From Streptomyces sp. ADI95-17 (lineage in GTDB: Bacteria > Actinomycetota > Actinomycetes > Streptomycetales > Streptomycetaceae): a stretch of DNA of 64,000 nt. Position 1 is the first letter of the stretch; every line of letters begins with the position of its first letter. Position numbers and translations under genes: made by a program. The stretch is from NCBI RefSeq assembly GCF_003846175.1, contig NZ_ML123044.1, positions 1,082,631 to 1,146,630 of the forward strand, written 5' to 3'. This document shows positions 1 through 8,821 of this stretch, in pieces. Below the pieces are notes generated by a model that was not told the DNA's origin, ran no database searches, and saw only the letters and a list, made by a program, of their open reading frames with translations.

Positions 1-39
1 CCGGACCCGGCGCGCCCCGCCCCACCGCCGCACGGCCGG

Positions 40-2385
40 TCAGACCGTGACGCCGCCCTGGATCACCCGCAGGTCCGCCGCGTTGGCCTCGGTGACCTTC
101 CAGAGTTCCTGCTGCCGGCCGTGCACATCGGCGACGGTCGCCGCGTGGTCGTCGAGCAGTCCGGCGGCCCGTTCGGCGAGGCGGGCCCCGAGGTGCCGGT
201 CGTGGACCGAGATGCCCCACTCCGGGCGGTCGATGTCGGCGAGGAAGTACGCCATCTTCGGGTGCGAGATCAGGCTGATGATCGGCGTACCGCAGCCGAA
301 CGGGATCATCCCCGCGTGCCCGCGCATCCCGATGACCAGCTTGGTCCGGGCGTAGGTGTCCCGGATCGCGTCGTTGTCGAAGTCGTACATCGGGATCACC
401 GGCAGCGCGATGCCGTGCTCGCGCCGCAGGTCGAAGGCGATCCGCTCGTCGTCCAGCGAGTGGGCGACGCACTGGACCTCGGCCCGGGTGCCGAGCTCCC
501 GCACCGCGGTCGCCATCTCGGCCAGGAAGTGCCCGTAGTCGTGCCCGAAGCGGAGCCCCGAGCGGTCGTACGCGGCGTTGATCAGCACGGTGTCCTCGCG
601 CCGCACCGGGTCCGCCCAGCCGTCCACCAGCTGCCTGGTGACCGTCGTCGGGCAGGGCTGGAAGCGCACCTTGTCGTGGAGCGAGGCGGGCAGCAGTTCG
701 CGGACCTTCTCGATGGAGCCGTGGTTGCGCAACCCGAAGAACGAGGCCCGTTCGACGAGCCGGCGCAGGCTGGAGAGGAACCTCTCCCGCCCGTGCCCGT
801 ACGCCTGGCCGTCGAAGGCGTTGAAGCCGACCGCGTAGACCATGACGGGTACGTCGATCCGGTCGAGCAGTTCGTCCGGGACGTTCCACTGCCAGCCGCT
901 GTTGCCGTTGGGCGCGGTGTCCGGGATGAAGAGGCCGCCGCCGCCGATGACCAGGCCCCGGCGTTCGTTGACCCGTTCCAGCGCGGCCTCGTCGAAGAGC
1001 CGGTGGGCGTGGATGGAGTGCCACCGCTGCGGGCCGGTGTCCCGGCCGAAGGCCAGCCGTACGCTCTCCGGCAGCAGCTTGTCCCCGGCGTTGCCCTGGC
1101 GCTCCATGTAGAAGGCGACATGGGCGAGCTGGCCGGCGGCGGGGCCCTCCGCGGGCGGGGTCAGGTCGGTGGTGCGCTTGTGCATCAGCCGGTTGGCCCG
1201 GTGGGTGGGGTCGACCGCGAGGCCCTTGAGCGCGTACTCGGCCGCCGCGTCGTCGTCGCCGTGGATCCAGGCGATCTGGGCGAGGCGGGCGAAGGCGGTC
1301 GGAGCCCGGTTGGGCGACGCGGTGGCGAGCAGCAGCCTGGCTCGGGCCTCCTCGTAGCGGGAGACGCTCATCAGGGCGTGGCCGAGCACCTCGTGGGGCC
1401 AGGATTCGTCGACGGGGATCCGGACCCGGCCCAGCAGATCGGCCGCCTCCTGGTACTCGCCCGCCGCGATGTGGGAGGCGGCGACCTTGCGGGCGTCCTC
1501 CGGGGAGCCGGTGCGCCGCACGTGCGGGGTGCCGTAGTGGACCAGCAGGTCGTGGTGCTTGGCACCGGGCAGCGCCAGGTAGGCGGCGTGGAACTCGGCG
1601 TCGGACAGCTCGAATTCGTGCCAGCGGTCCTCCGCCTCGCGGTATCCGGCCTCGCCGCCCTGCCAGGGCTTGTGCCGCCCGGTGAAGTGCAGGATCGCGG
1701 TGGAGTCGGGGACCGGGAGGTCGCCGCTCAGCCGTCGCTTGACGAAGTTGTAGCGGGCGTCGAGCTGGACGAAGTCACCGTCGAGCACGGCGTTGAGGAT
1801 GCCCTGGTCGTGCTTGTCGAGCTCGTACGTGCCGGCCCGCCCCACCTCGTCGAGCCGCGCGCAGAACGCGTCGCTCAGATACTCGCGCTGGATGACCAGC
1901 AGTCCGCTGTTGAGCTTGTGCTGCCCGTAGAAGAACTGCGGTACGGCGGCCAGTCCTTCGCGCAGTCCGAGCAGTTCACCGAGATCGCCGAGGACGACCA
2001 TGTCGGTGTCCAGGGTGATCACGGTGTCGTAGTCGCGGACCCGGAAGACGTCGAGGATGAAGTAGGCCTTGCGCACCAGGTAGTTGTCCTGGTCGCCCTT
2101 GGCGTACGAGTCGTAGTGCCCGGCGTCGACGCGGCGGAAGTCGACGCGCGGGTGCAGGGCCCGGATCTGTGCGACGGAGGCGGGGCGCAGTCCGTCGTGC
2201 AGGACGAGGAAGTCCTCGCAGACGTCCGGGTTGGACAGGGCCAGGCTGCGCAGCAGGGCGAGGAAGCCGGGCAGGTAGTTCTCGTCGACGAAGCTCGCGA
2301 AGGCGATCCGGCGCTTGCCGGTGAGCGGGTTCGCGGGCGCGGGCGAGGCGGGTGGGGCGGAAAGAGGCGTGGCGGTCGTCGTCAT
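40..2385 (-). CDS. GT8-type glycosyltransferase fused to polysaccharide pyruvyl transferase
   Basis: A 781-residue protein with two enzymatic parts. Residues about 20-290 look like a GT8 (glycogenin/LgtC-like) retaining glycosyltransferase: the motif LDTDMVVLGD carries the metal-binding DxD (D126, D128). A helical, TPR-like stretch follows (about 330-430). Residues about 455-760 match the polysaccharide pyruvyl transferase family (WcaK/CsaB type), with a glycine-rich GGGGLF strand near 478 and the late MRGHAGMIPFGCGTPI motif. The ATG at 2385 overlaps the TGA of the upstream GT29-like gene by four bases, so the two are translationally coupled. The likely role is building and pyruvylating, or otherwise capping, a surface or secreted glycan. 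Substrates cannot be read from the sequence. The downstream neighbour lies outside the window, so a larger glycan cluster may continue to the left. Confidence 0.85.
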   Translation of the reverse strand: MTTTATPLSAPPASPAPANPLTGKRRIAFASFVDENYLPGFLALLRSLALSNPDVCEDFLVLHDGLRPASVAQIRALHPRVDFRRVDAGHYDSYAKGDQDNYLVRKAYFILDVFRVRDYDTVITLDTDMVVLGDLGELLGLREGLAAVPQFFYGQHKLNSGLLVIQREYLSDAFCARLDEVGRAGTYELDKHDQGILNAVLDGDFVQLDARYNFVKRRLSGDLPVPDSTAILHFTGRHKPWQGGEAGYREAEDRWHEFELSDAEFHAAYLALPGAKHHDLLVHYGTPHVRRTGSPEDARKVAASHIAAGEYQEAADLLGRVRIPVDESWPHEVLGHALMSVSRYEEARARLLLATASPNRAPTAFARLAQIAWIHGDDDAAAEYALKGLAVDPTHRANRLMHKRTTDLTPPAEGPAAGQLAHVAFYMERQGNAGDKLLPESVRLAFGRDTGPQRWHSIHAHRLFDEAALERVNERRGLVIGGGGLFIPDTAPNGNSGWQWNVPDELLDRIDVPVMVYAVGFNAFDGQAYGHGRERFLSSLRRLVERASFFGLRNHGSIEKVRELLPASLHDKVRFQPCPTTVTRQLVDGWADPVRREDTVLINAAYDRSGLRFGHDYGHFLAEMATAVRELGTRAEVQCVAHSLDDERIAFDLRREHGIALPVIPMYDFDNDAIRDTYARTKLVIGMRGHAGMIPFGCGTPIISLISHPKMAYFLADIDRPEWGISVHDRHLGARLAERAAGLLDDHAATVADVHGRQQELWKVTEANAADLRVIQGGVTV

Positions 2386-3899
2386 CGCAGTCGGATCCTC
2401 ATGTCGGTGACGCTCTGGGCGCGTTCCATGACCCACGCCTTTTCGCTGGTGTACTCGTGCACGGAGGTGATGGGCATCCGCATCGCGCCGGGCAGGCGGT
2501 AGGCGCCGCTCTCGTAGAAGTCGAAGCCGATCAGGTCGAGCCGGCTGCTGACGTCGAGGTGGTCCAGGAGCCAGAGCATGTTGAAGCCGGTGGTGGGGAT
2601 GGCCGGCCAGACGTCGGCGCCGACGCGGCCGATGTCGCGCAGCGGCCAGCGCAGCGACTCGTCGCCCAGGTACTGCTGGGCGCCGGGGACGAGGCGGTTG
2701 CGCAGGGAGTGCTTCCAGTCGCCGGCGACTCCGCCGAAGACCAGCCGGGTGTGCACCTTCTGGTCCCAGTTGAACCCGTGCTTGTGGATGGTGGCGTGGA
2801 TGTCGGTGCGCCGTCCGGTGGCCGCCGGGTCGATCCGGTACGAGTTGAACCGTACGACCAGGTCGTAGCCGTCGATCTCGGCGCCCATCGAACTGGAGCC
2901 GACGCGCTGGGAGTTGGCTATCAGGCAGATCGACTTTCCCGCGATCCGGTTGCGGAACTCGCCGACGGTGGTCCACTCGACCCCGCCGAAGGTGGGGTCC
3001 GCGACCGGGCCGCGCATCCGGCTGCGGCGCTGTTCGGCGTAGAGGCCGACGGTCCCGGTGAGCCCGGCCACGGCGGCGGGGTCCGTTCCGGCCGCCTCCA
3101 TGGCCAGTCCGAGGTACTGGGAGGTGGCCTCCTGGAGTTCGGTGACCGGGGCCCCGGTGCGCTCCTGGGCGAGCAGGGCGCTGACGAGCAGGGGCTCGGC
3201 CCGGTCCCAGTCGCCGCGCGCCTGGAGGGCCAGTCCCTCGGCCCAGGACTCGGTGACGGGGCGGTCCGCGTGCTCGACGGCAGCCGGGCAGTCGTGCTCC
3301 AGCCTGCGCAGCAGCTCGTCCTGGCGCCGTGCGCCCGCGCGCAGCCCGACGACCTTGGCCGCGATGCCGAAGCCGTCGTCCTCGGTGAACGAGAGATAGC
3401 GCTCGTACGCCTCGATGGCCGCGGCCTCGGCGCCCATCGCCTCCAGCGTCCTGGCGCGCAGCCGCCAGCCGGCCCGGGAGCCCTTGCGCTGGGTCAGCAC
3501 CGTGTCCCCGATGAGCACCGCGAGCTTCAGCTCGTCCTCGTACCCGCAGTCCAGGGCCTTGTTGCCGACCGCGAGCAGCGGGTCGATCAGTTCGTCGGCG
3601 AGGGCCGCGGCGGAGTTCCCGCCCGCCTTGCCGGACCGCCGCATCAGCGGGAGCGAGGGCGCGGTGGCCGTGGACGGCGCGGGCCGCGTCGCGGCGTGCA
3701 CGGCCAGCAGGTGCCGCAGCGCCTCCGCGAGTGCCGCACGCCGCCGGTCGAGCCCCGCCACCAGTTTGGTGCTGTGCGCGGCACAGGCCCGCAGGCACAC
3801 GTCCATGTCGGTCGGGGTGACGGAGGCGAGCGGCGACGCGGCGCTCCCGGGCGGGGCCGAGTCGCGTTGCCGTGGCCAACGGGTGCGGGCTTCTCTCAT
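2382..3899 (-). CDS. GT29 sialyltransferase-like protein with helical N-terminus
   Basis: 505 residues from the ATG at 3899, which has a GGAG four bases upstream; a GTG at 3956 would add 19 residues but has no ribosome-binding site. The first 300 residues are Ala/Leu/Glu-rich and helical with no recognised enzyme motif. From about 315 on the protein resembles GT29 sialyltransferases: an L-like motif (SICLIANSQRVGSSSMGAEI, then a D-hD-VRFN pattern and TGRRTD), an S-like PTTGFNMLWLL, and a VS-like H-x4-E (H481, E486). Known GT29 enzymes transfer sialic acid from CMP-donors, but bacterial homologues need not use sialic acid. It overlaps the GT8-pyruvyltransferase gene by ATGA, so the two products probably act on the same glycan. 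No CMP-sialate synthesis gene is in the window. Confidence 0.75.
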   Translation of the reverse strand: MREARTRWPRQRDSAPPGSAASPLASVTPTDMDVCLRACAAHSTKLVAGLDRRRAALAEALRHLLAVHAATRPAPSTATAPSLPLMRRSGKAGGNSAAALADELIDPLLAVGNKALDCGYEDELKLAVLIGDTVLTQRKGSRAGWRLRARTLEAMGAEAAAIEAYERYLSFTEDDGFGIAAKVVGLRAGARRQDELLRRLEHDCPAAVEHADRPVTESWAEGLALQARGDWDRAEPLLVSALLAQERTGAPVTELQEATSQYLGLAMEAAGTDPAAVAGLTGTVGLYAEQRRSRMRGPVADPTFGGVEWTTVGEFRNRIAGKSICLIANSQRVGSSSMGAEIDGYDLVVRFNSYRIDPAATGRRTDIHATIHKHGFNWDQKVHTRLVFGGVAGDWKHSLRNRLVPGAQQYLGDESLRWPLRDIGRVGADVWPAIPTTGFNMLWLLDHLDVSSRLDLIGFDFYESGAYRLPGAMRMPITSVHEYTSEKAWVMERAQSVTDMRIRLR

Positions 3900-4106
3900 G
3901 GCGCTCCAAGCGTCTGTGCCCGTGGGGGAAGGGGGCGTGTCCGGGCGTGCGGTCACCGGGGCGCGCCGGGGCCCCGCCCCGGTGCGGGGCGGATGCTCGG
4001 CGCGCGTGTTCGGTTCCGCGACACGTTAAGAAACCTGAACGGCCACCGGATGAACTCGCCCTTTCGGTACCGGAAACTGCGCACCGACCCCGCTGGTACA
4101 GGCCTT

Positions 4107-4751
4107 TCAGCGCACCCCGTACCGCGCCTCGATGCCCGCGACGATCAGCCGCAGCCCGTCCTCGAAGCGTTCGTCGTAGTTGGCGAAGATCTCGGCACCG
4201 GCCGCGGCGGCGAGCGGGTACGCGGTCATGCGTGCGGCCCGCTCGTCGATGTCGAAGCCCTCGCGCCGCTCGTCCGGCATCGGCCGGACGCCCTGCTCCT
4301 CGGTGACGAAGCCCATGGTGTACGAGTAAGCGGTGGTGCCGGCCCGGACGGCCTGCCACAGCTCGAAACCGGCGTCGACCATCGTCCGCAGATGGGTTTC
4401 GAGACCGTCGGCGTGGTCGGTGCCGGTGAATCTGGCCCCGCTGTAGACCTTCGCCCCGTCGCGGTAGCGCAGCAGGGCGGTGCGCAGCGCGCTGTTGTAC
4501 GCGACGAGCTGGTCCTGCCAGCGCTCCGGGCCCGGTCCCGGCAGGTCCTCGGCGAGCATCCGGCGGTACATCACCGTGGCCATCTCGTCGAGGAGCGCCT
4601 GCTTGTCCTTGAAGTGCCAGTAGAGCGCGGGCGCCTTGACGTCCAGCTCCCTGGCGATGGCGCGCAGGGTGAGGCCGTCGAGGCCCGCCTCGTTCAGTAG
4701 CCGCAGCCCGGTGTCGGCCACCCGTGCCCGGTCGATCTTCGTCGTACCCAC
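4107..4751 (-). CDS. TetR-family regulator with TetR_C-type ligand domain
   Basis: 214 residues from a GTG at 4751. The N-terminal helix-turn-helix (residues about 10-55, LTLRAIARELDVKAPALYWHFKDK) is typical TetR. The C-terminal part resembles the TetR_C domain of tetracycline-repressor-like proteins. It is divergent from the FAD monooxygenase at 4790, with only 38 bases between the start codons; this arrangement usually means the regulator represses the enzyme and itself. Two copies of a palindrome lie in and next to the shared promoter. No ribosome-binding site at a usable distance precedes the GTG, so a leaderless message is possible. The ligand is unknown but is probably an aromatic or polyketide-like substrate of the neighbouring enzyme (inference). 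Confidence 0.9.
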   Translation of the reverse strand: MGTTKIDRARVADTGLRLLNEAGLDGLTLRAIARELDVKAPALYWHFKDKQALLDEMATVMYRRMLAEDLPGPGPERWQDQLVAYNSALRTALLRYRDGAKVYSGARFTGTDHADGLETHLRTMVDAGFELWQAVRAGTTAYSYTMGFVTEEQGVRPMPDERREGFDIDERAARMTAYPLAAAAGAEIFANYDERFEDGLRLIVAGIEARYGVR

Positions 4752-4752
4752 C

Positions 4753-4810
4753 TTGACAATTTAACAGCGTTAAGCACACACTCCCGACCATGGAACTTAA
4801 CAGCGTTAAG
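4753..4810. promoter_or_regulatory. Divergent promoter with twin TetR-type operators
   Basis: A TTGACA hexamer sits at 4753-4758 facing right. Two near-identical inverted repeats follow: TTTAACAGCGTTAAG at 4760-4774 and CTTAACAGCGTTAAG at 4796-4810. The second is a perfect palindrome with six-base arms around three bases, and it lies inside codons 3-7 of the monooxygenase gene. The centres are 36 bases apart. Such AT-rich repeats stand out in this GC-rich DNA and are the expected binding sites of the divergent TetR protein. Confidence 0.75.
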
Positions 4811-6217
4811 GAAATCGAGGTCCTGATCGTCGGAGCCGGCCCCTGCGGCCTGGCCCTCGCCTGCGATCTGGCCCGCCGCGACGTGCGCGCCCTGGTCGTC
4901 GAGCAGGCGCCCGCGCTCTTCCCCGGCTCGCGCGGCAAGGGCATCCAGCCACGCACCCGGGAGGTGCTGGACGACCTCGGGGTCGGCGACGCGGTGCGCG
5001 AGCACGGCGGTCCGGCTCCGGTCGGGATGGTCTGGCAGGACGGGGAGCGGCAGCGGGAGCACGACATGTTCCGCCGCGCCGCCCCGACGGACGCCGAGCC
5101 GTACGGGGAGCCGTGGCTGCTGCCGCAGTGGCGCACCCAGGAGATCCTGCTGGCCCGGCTGCGCGAGCTGGGTGGCGATGTCGCCTTCTCCACCGCCCTG
5201 ACCGGGCTCGGCCAGGACGCGGACGGCGTCACGGCCCACCTGTCCGGCGGGCCGGTCCGGGCCTCCTTCCTGGTCGCGGCGGACGGCGGACGCAGTACGG
5301 TCCGGCGCGAGCTTGGGATCGCCATGGCGGGCGAGACCGTGGACCCGGCGCCGATGCTGGTCGCCGACGTACGGGTGGCCGAGGGTGCGCTGGACCGGCT
5401 CAACTGGCATGTGATGAACGGGGAGCAGGGCTTCCTCGCGCTCTGCCCGCTGCCCGGCACGGCGGACTTCCAGCTGGTCGCCCAGTTCAGGGAGGGCGAG
5501 CCCGACACGTCTCCGGAGGGGGTGCGCGCGCTGGTCGCCGCCCGTACCCATCTGGCGGCCGGGGACATCACCGAGGTCCGCTGGTCCTCCGACTTCCGGC
5601 CGCGCGCCGCGCTGGCCGACCGGTTCCGCGACGGCCGGGTCTTCCTGGCGGGCGACGCCGCGCACGTCCACTCCCCCGCGGGCGGGCAGGGCCTGAACAC
5701 CAGCGTCCAGGACGCGTACAACCTGGGCTGGAAGCTCGGCCAGGTGCTGCGGCACGGTGCGCCCGTCTCCCTGCTCGACAGCTACGAACAGGAGCGCCGC
5801 CCGGTCGCCGCCGCCATGCTCGGCCTGTCGACCCGGATCCACCGGGGCGAGCAGGAGCGCGGCGCGGCGACCCAGCAGCTCGGCCTCGGCTACCGCGAGG
5901 GCCCGCTGTCGGTGGGCCGGGCCGGTGCCCTGCACTCCGGCGACCGCGCCCCGGACGGCCCGGCGGACGGGGGCCGCCGTCTCTTCGACCTCTTCCGGGG
6001 CCCGCACTTCACCCTGCTGACGGCCGGCACGGACACCGGCCTCCCGGCCTTCGACGGCGAACAGCTGCGCGTGCACCGCACAGACGCCTGCGAGGCGTAC
6101 GGCAAGGGTCTGTTCCTGGTCCGCCCCGACGGCTACATCGGCTGGGCGGGCGAGGACGCCTCGGGCCTGGCGCGCTACCTGGCCCCGCTGGGGGTCCCCG
6201 AGGTCACACGCTGCTGA
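4790..6217 (+). CDS. FAD-dependent aromatic monooxygenase (PheA/TfdB/MhpA class)
   Basis: 475 residues. Class A flavoprotein hydroxylase signatures are present: the N-terminal Rossmann GAGPCG (near residue 15), an internal AADGGRSTVRRELG (DG motif, about 160), and the FAD ribityl-binding GDAAHVHSPAGGQG with D289. These enzymes use NAD(P)H and oxygen to hydroxylate phenols or polyketide-derived aromatics. At 475 residues it lacks the longer thioredoxin-like tail of PheA-type hydroxylases and so resembles the shorter group common in antibiotic tailoring and resistance. The ATG at 4790 has no ribosome-binding site; the TetR operator overlaps codons 3-7. The 3' end overlaps the convergent leuE-like gene by 14 bases. 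The divergent TetR regulator and nearby exporter suggest detoxification of an aromatic compound (inference). Confidence 0.88.
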   Translation: MELNSVKEIEVLIVGAGPCGLALACDLARRDVRALVVEQAPALFPGSRGKGIQPRTREVLDDLGVGDAVREHGGPAPVGMVWQDGERQREHDMFRRAAPTDAEPYGEPWLLPQWRTQEILLARLRELGGDVAFSTALTGLGQDADGVTAHLSGGPVRASFLVAADGGRSTVRRELGIAMAGETVDPAPMLVADVRVAEGALDRLNWHVMNGEQGFLALCPLPGTADFQLVAQFREGEPDTSPEGVRALVAARTHLAAGDITEVRWSSDFRPRAALADRFRDGRVFLAGDAAHVHSPAGGQGLNTSVQDAYNLGWKLGQVLRHGAPVSLLDSYEQERRPVAAAMLGLSTRIHRGEQERGAATQQLGLGYREGPLSVGRAGALHSGDRAPDGPADGGRRLFDLFRGPHFTLLTAGTDTGLPAFDGEQLRVHRTDACEAYGKGLFLVRPDGYIGWAGEDASGLARYLAPLGVPEVTRC

Positions 6218-6869
6218 GCGAGAGCTTCGCCGCGAACCCCAGGAAGAGCAGACCGGCCGCCGAAGTGGCGCCCGCCGACAGCCGCTTGCGGCGGCGGAAC
6301 GCGGCGGACAGCCGGGTGCCGCCGAATATCAGCATCGACAGATAGAGGAAGCTGGCGATCTGCAGCAGGGTGCCCAGCACCAGGAAGGACAGCGCCGGAT
6401 AGGCGTAGTGCGGGTCGACGAACTGAACGAAGAACGAGATCAGGAAGAGGATGGCCTTCGGGTTGAAGAGACTGACCACCAGCGCCCGCCGGTACGGCCG
6501 CTCCATCGCCGCCACGGCCGCGGGCCCGGCATCCTCTTCGGTCAGCTCGGCCATCCGCCGGTGCCGCTCGCGCCACATGGTCACCGCGGCCCGCAGCATG
6601 CCGATCGCCAGCCAGGTCAGATAGCCCGCACCGGCGAACTTGACGACGGCGAAGAGCACCGGCGTCGTCTGCAGCAGCGACGAGGCCCCGAGCGCGGACA
6701 GCGTCATCAGCACGGTGTCCCCGGTCCACACCCCGGCCGCCGCCACATACCCGGTCCGCACCCCGCGCCGGGCGGCGACGGAGAGCACGTACAGCGAATT
6801 CGGCCCCGGCAGCAGGACGATCAGCACCAGGCCGGCGAGATAGGTCGGAAGATCGGTGACACCCAGCAT
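6204..6869 (-). CDS. leuE: LysE/RhtB-family exporter, LeuE-like
   Basis: About 221 residues from the ATG at 6869 (MLGVTDLPTYLAG). A GTG at 6899 would add ten residues and is an alternative. The family signature LIVLLPGPNSLYVL lies in the first membrane segment, and five or six hydrophobic segments can be counted, as usual for LysE/RhtB amino-acid exporters. It is most like leucine efflux LeuE. The 3' end overlaps the convergent monooxygenase gene by 14 bases. A tandem palindromic repeat lies just upstream at 6922-6953 and is a candidate operator. Export of branched-chain amino acids is inferred from family only. Confidence 0.88.
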   Translation of the reverse strand: MLGVTDLPTYLAGLVLIVLLPGPNSLYVLSVAARRGVRTGYVAAAGVWTGDTVLMTLSALGASSLLQTTPVLFAVVKFAGAGYLTWLAIGMLRAAVTMWRERHRRMAELTEEDAGPAAVAAMERPYRRALVVSLFNPKAILFLISFFVQFVDPHYAYPALSFLVLGTLLQIASFLYLSMLIFGGTRLSAAFRRRKRLSAGATSAAGLLFLGFAAKLSLSSV

Positions 6870-6921
6870 GAAACGGAGTGTCGCACGCGGGTACGACACT
6901 CCGTCCAGGGGGTTCGACCAC

Positions 6922-6953
6922 TGTTCATGAGCTCATCTGTTCATGAGCTCATC
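6922..6953. promoter_or_regulatory. Tandem 16-bp repeat with ATGAGCTCAT palindrome
   Basis: The 16-mer TGTTCATGAGCTCATC occurs twice, at 6922-6937 and 6938-6953, directly adjoining. Each copy contains the perfect ten-base palindrome ATGAGCTCAT. The pair is 22-53 bases upstream of the possible leuE starts and downstream of the mutase gene start, so it most likely acts on leuE transcription. Its protein partner is unknown. Confidence 0.6.
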
Positions 6954-7003
6954 CAGGGTCGCGGACATTCAGCGAGAGATCACCCGTCCGGGTACCCGCC
7001 GCC

Positions 7004-8584
7004 TCAGAAAGCGTCCGACGGGACGTACCGCCCCCACACCTCGCGCAGCGCGTCGCACACCTCGCCCACCGTCGCCCGGGCCCTGAGCGCGTCCTTCATC
7101 GGGTACAGGACGTTCTCCGTGCCCTCGGCCGCCTTCCGCAGCCGGGCCAGCGCGGCGTCCACCGCGCCCTGGTCGCGGTCGGCGCGGAGCTTCGCCAGAC
7201 GGGCCGCCTGCTCGGCCTCGATCGCGGGGTCGACGCGGAGCGGCTCGTACGGCTCCTCCTCGTCGAGCTGGAAGCGGTTCACCCCGACCACCACGCGCTC
7301 CGCGCTGTCGGTCTCCAGGGCGATGCGGTACGCGGAGCGCTCGATCTCGCTCTTCTGGAAGCCGCGCTCGATCGCGCTGACCGCGCCGCCCATGTCCTCG
7401 ACCTTGGCCATCAGCTCCAGGGCGGCGGCCTCGACCTCGTCGGTCATCGTCTCGACGACGTACGACCCGGCGAACGGGTCGACGGTCGCGGTGACGTCCG
7501 TCTCGTACGCCAGGACCTGCTGGGTGCGCAGGGCCAGCCGGGCGGACTTGTCGGTGGGGAGGGCGATCGCCTCGTCGAAGGAGTTGGTGTGCAGCGACTG
7601 GGTTCCGCCGAGGACCGCGGCCAGGCCCTGGACGGCGACGCGGACCAGATTGACCTCGGGCTGCTGGGCGGTGAGCTGGACGCCCGCGGTCTGGGTGTGG
7701 AAGCGCAGCATCAGCGACTTGGGGTTCTCGGCGCCGAACTCCTCCCTCATCACCCTGGCCCAGATCCGGCGGGCGGCGCGGAACTTGGCGACCTCTTCGA
7801 GGATCGTGGTGCGGGCGACGAAGAAGAAGGAGAGGCGGGGCGCGAAGTCGTCGACGTCCATGCCGGCCGCGACGGCGGTACGTACGTACTCGATGCCGTC
7901 GGCGAGGGTGAAGGCGATCTCCTGCGCGGGCGAGGCCCCGGCCTCGGCCATGTGGTAGCCGGAGATCGAGATGGTGTTCCACTTCGGGATCTCGGCCCGG
8001 CAGTACTTGAAGATGTCGGCGATCAGCCGCAGCGAGGGGCCGGGCGGGAAGATGTACGTGCCGCGCGCGATGTACTCCTTGAGCACATCGTTCTGGATGG
8101 TGCCGGTGAGCTTCCGGGCCGGGACGCCCTGTTCCTCGCCGACCAGTTGGTAGAGCAGCAGGAGCAGCGCGGCCGGGGCGTTGATCGTCATGGACGTGGA
8201 GACCCGGTCCAGCGGGATCCCGTCGAACAGCACCCGCATGTCGTCGATCGAGTCGATCGCGACCCCGACCTTGCCGACCTCGCCGGACGCGATCGGCGCG
8301 TCCGAGTCGTGGCCCATCTGGGTGGGCAGGTCGAAGGCGACGGACAGGCCCGTCGTCCCGTTGGCGATCAGCTGCTTGTAGCGGGCGTTGGATTCCGTGG
8401 CCGTACCGAAACCCGCGTACTGGCGCATCGTCCACGGACGGCCGGTATACATCGAGGGGTAGACACCGCGCGTGAAGGGGTAGGCACCCGGCTCTCCCAG
8501 CTTTTCGCCGGGGCTCCAGCCGTCGAGTGCGTCCGGCCCGTAGACCGGTTCGATGGGCAGTCCCGACTCCGACTCGCGCGTCAT
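7004..8584 (-). CDS. Methylmalonyl-CoA mutase-type large subunit without B12 domain
   Basis: 526 residues forming only the TIM-barrel catalytic domain of the adenosylcobalamin-dependent acyl-CoA mutases. The C-terminal cobalamin-binding domain (DxHxxG) is absent, so a separate small subunit encoded elsewhere is needed. Specificity residues are visible. Y56 in MRQYAGFG matches Tyr89 of the Propionibacterium methylmalonyl-CoA mutase, and R174 in [12 protein letters not shown] matches its Arg207. Isobutyryl-CoA mutase has Phe/Gln and 2-hydroxyisobutyryl-CoA mutase Ile/Gln at these places. This points to a carboxylated substrate (methylmalonyl/succinyl-CoA). The ATG at 8584 has GGAGG upstream. 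In Streptomyces this reaction links succinyl-CoA to polyketide extender supply. An inverted repeat lies upstream at 8611-8632. Confidence 0.9.
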   Translation of the reverse strand: MTRESESGLPIEPVYGPDALDGWSPGEKLGEPGAYPFTRGVYPSMYTGRPWTMRQYAGFGTATESNARYKQLIANGTTGLSVAFDLPTQMGHDSDAPIASGEVGKVGVAIDSIDDMRVLFDGIPLDRVSTSMTINAPAALLLLLYQLVGEEQGVPARKLTGTIQNDVLKEYIARGTYIFPPGPSLRLIADIFKYCRAEIPKWNTISISGYHMAEAGASPAQEIAFTLADGIEYVRTAVAAGMDVDDFAPRLSFFFVARTTILEEVAKFRAARRIWARVMREEFGAENPKSLMLRFHTQTAGVQLTAQQPEVNLVRVAVQGLAAVLGGTQSLHTNSFDEAIALPTDKSARLALRTQQVLAYETDVTATVDPFAGSYVVETMTDEVEAAALELMAKVEDMGGAVSAIERGFQKSEIERSAYRIALETDSAERVVVGVNRFQLDEEEPYEPLRVDPAIEAEQAARLAKLRADRDQGAVDAALARLRKAAEGTENVLYPMKDALRARATVGEVCDALREVWGRYVPSDAF

Positions 8585-8610
8585 CTGCTGTGCCTCCCGC
8601 TGAAGCTGCT

Positions 8611-8632
8611 CAGTAAAGCTACTTACTGGTAA
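8611..8632. promoter_or_regulatory. Overlapping inverted repeats upstream of mutase gene
   Basis: CAGTAA (8611-8616) pairs with TTACTG (8623-8628) across six bases. The right arm is also part of TTACTGGTAA (8623-8632), a second palindrome. The element lies 27-48 bases upstream of the mutase start codon in a locally AT-rich stretch, as expected for an operator. Confidence 0.5.
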
Positions 8633-8821
8633 CCACGATTCCCGCGACGGACTGTAGCGGTGGGCGCGAGACCGTTGGAGAGGGACGGGCTGGGACCTTG
8701 CTCACAGCCCCGCCCGGGGTCTCGTCGCCGCTCTCCCCATCATGCGCGGGCTTTGGCAACCGGGCAGAGCGGGAATCCGTCCAAGGGGACACCGGACACA
8801 CCGGACACACAGGGGGCCGAG

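Noticed and set aside
121..2502. Long plus-strand open frame opposite the GT8-pyruvyltransferase gene
   Set aside because: Translation is Val/Gly/Arg/Asp-rich low-complexity sequence typical of antisense frames in GC-rich DNA, with no motif and a real gene on the other strand.
40..5721. Single 1,893-codon open frame on the minus strand spanning three gene regions
   Set aside because: Only the last 781 codons (from 2385) have family motifs; the rest is a high-GC shadow of the GT29-like gene, the TetR gene and the monooxygenase gene on other frames.
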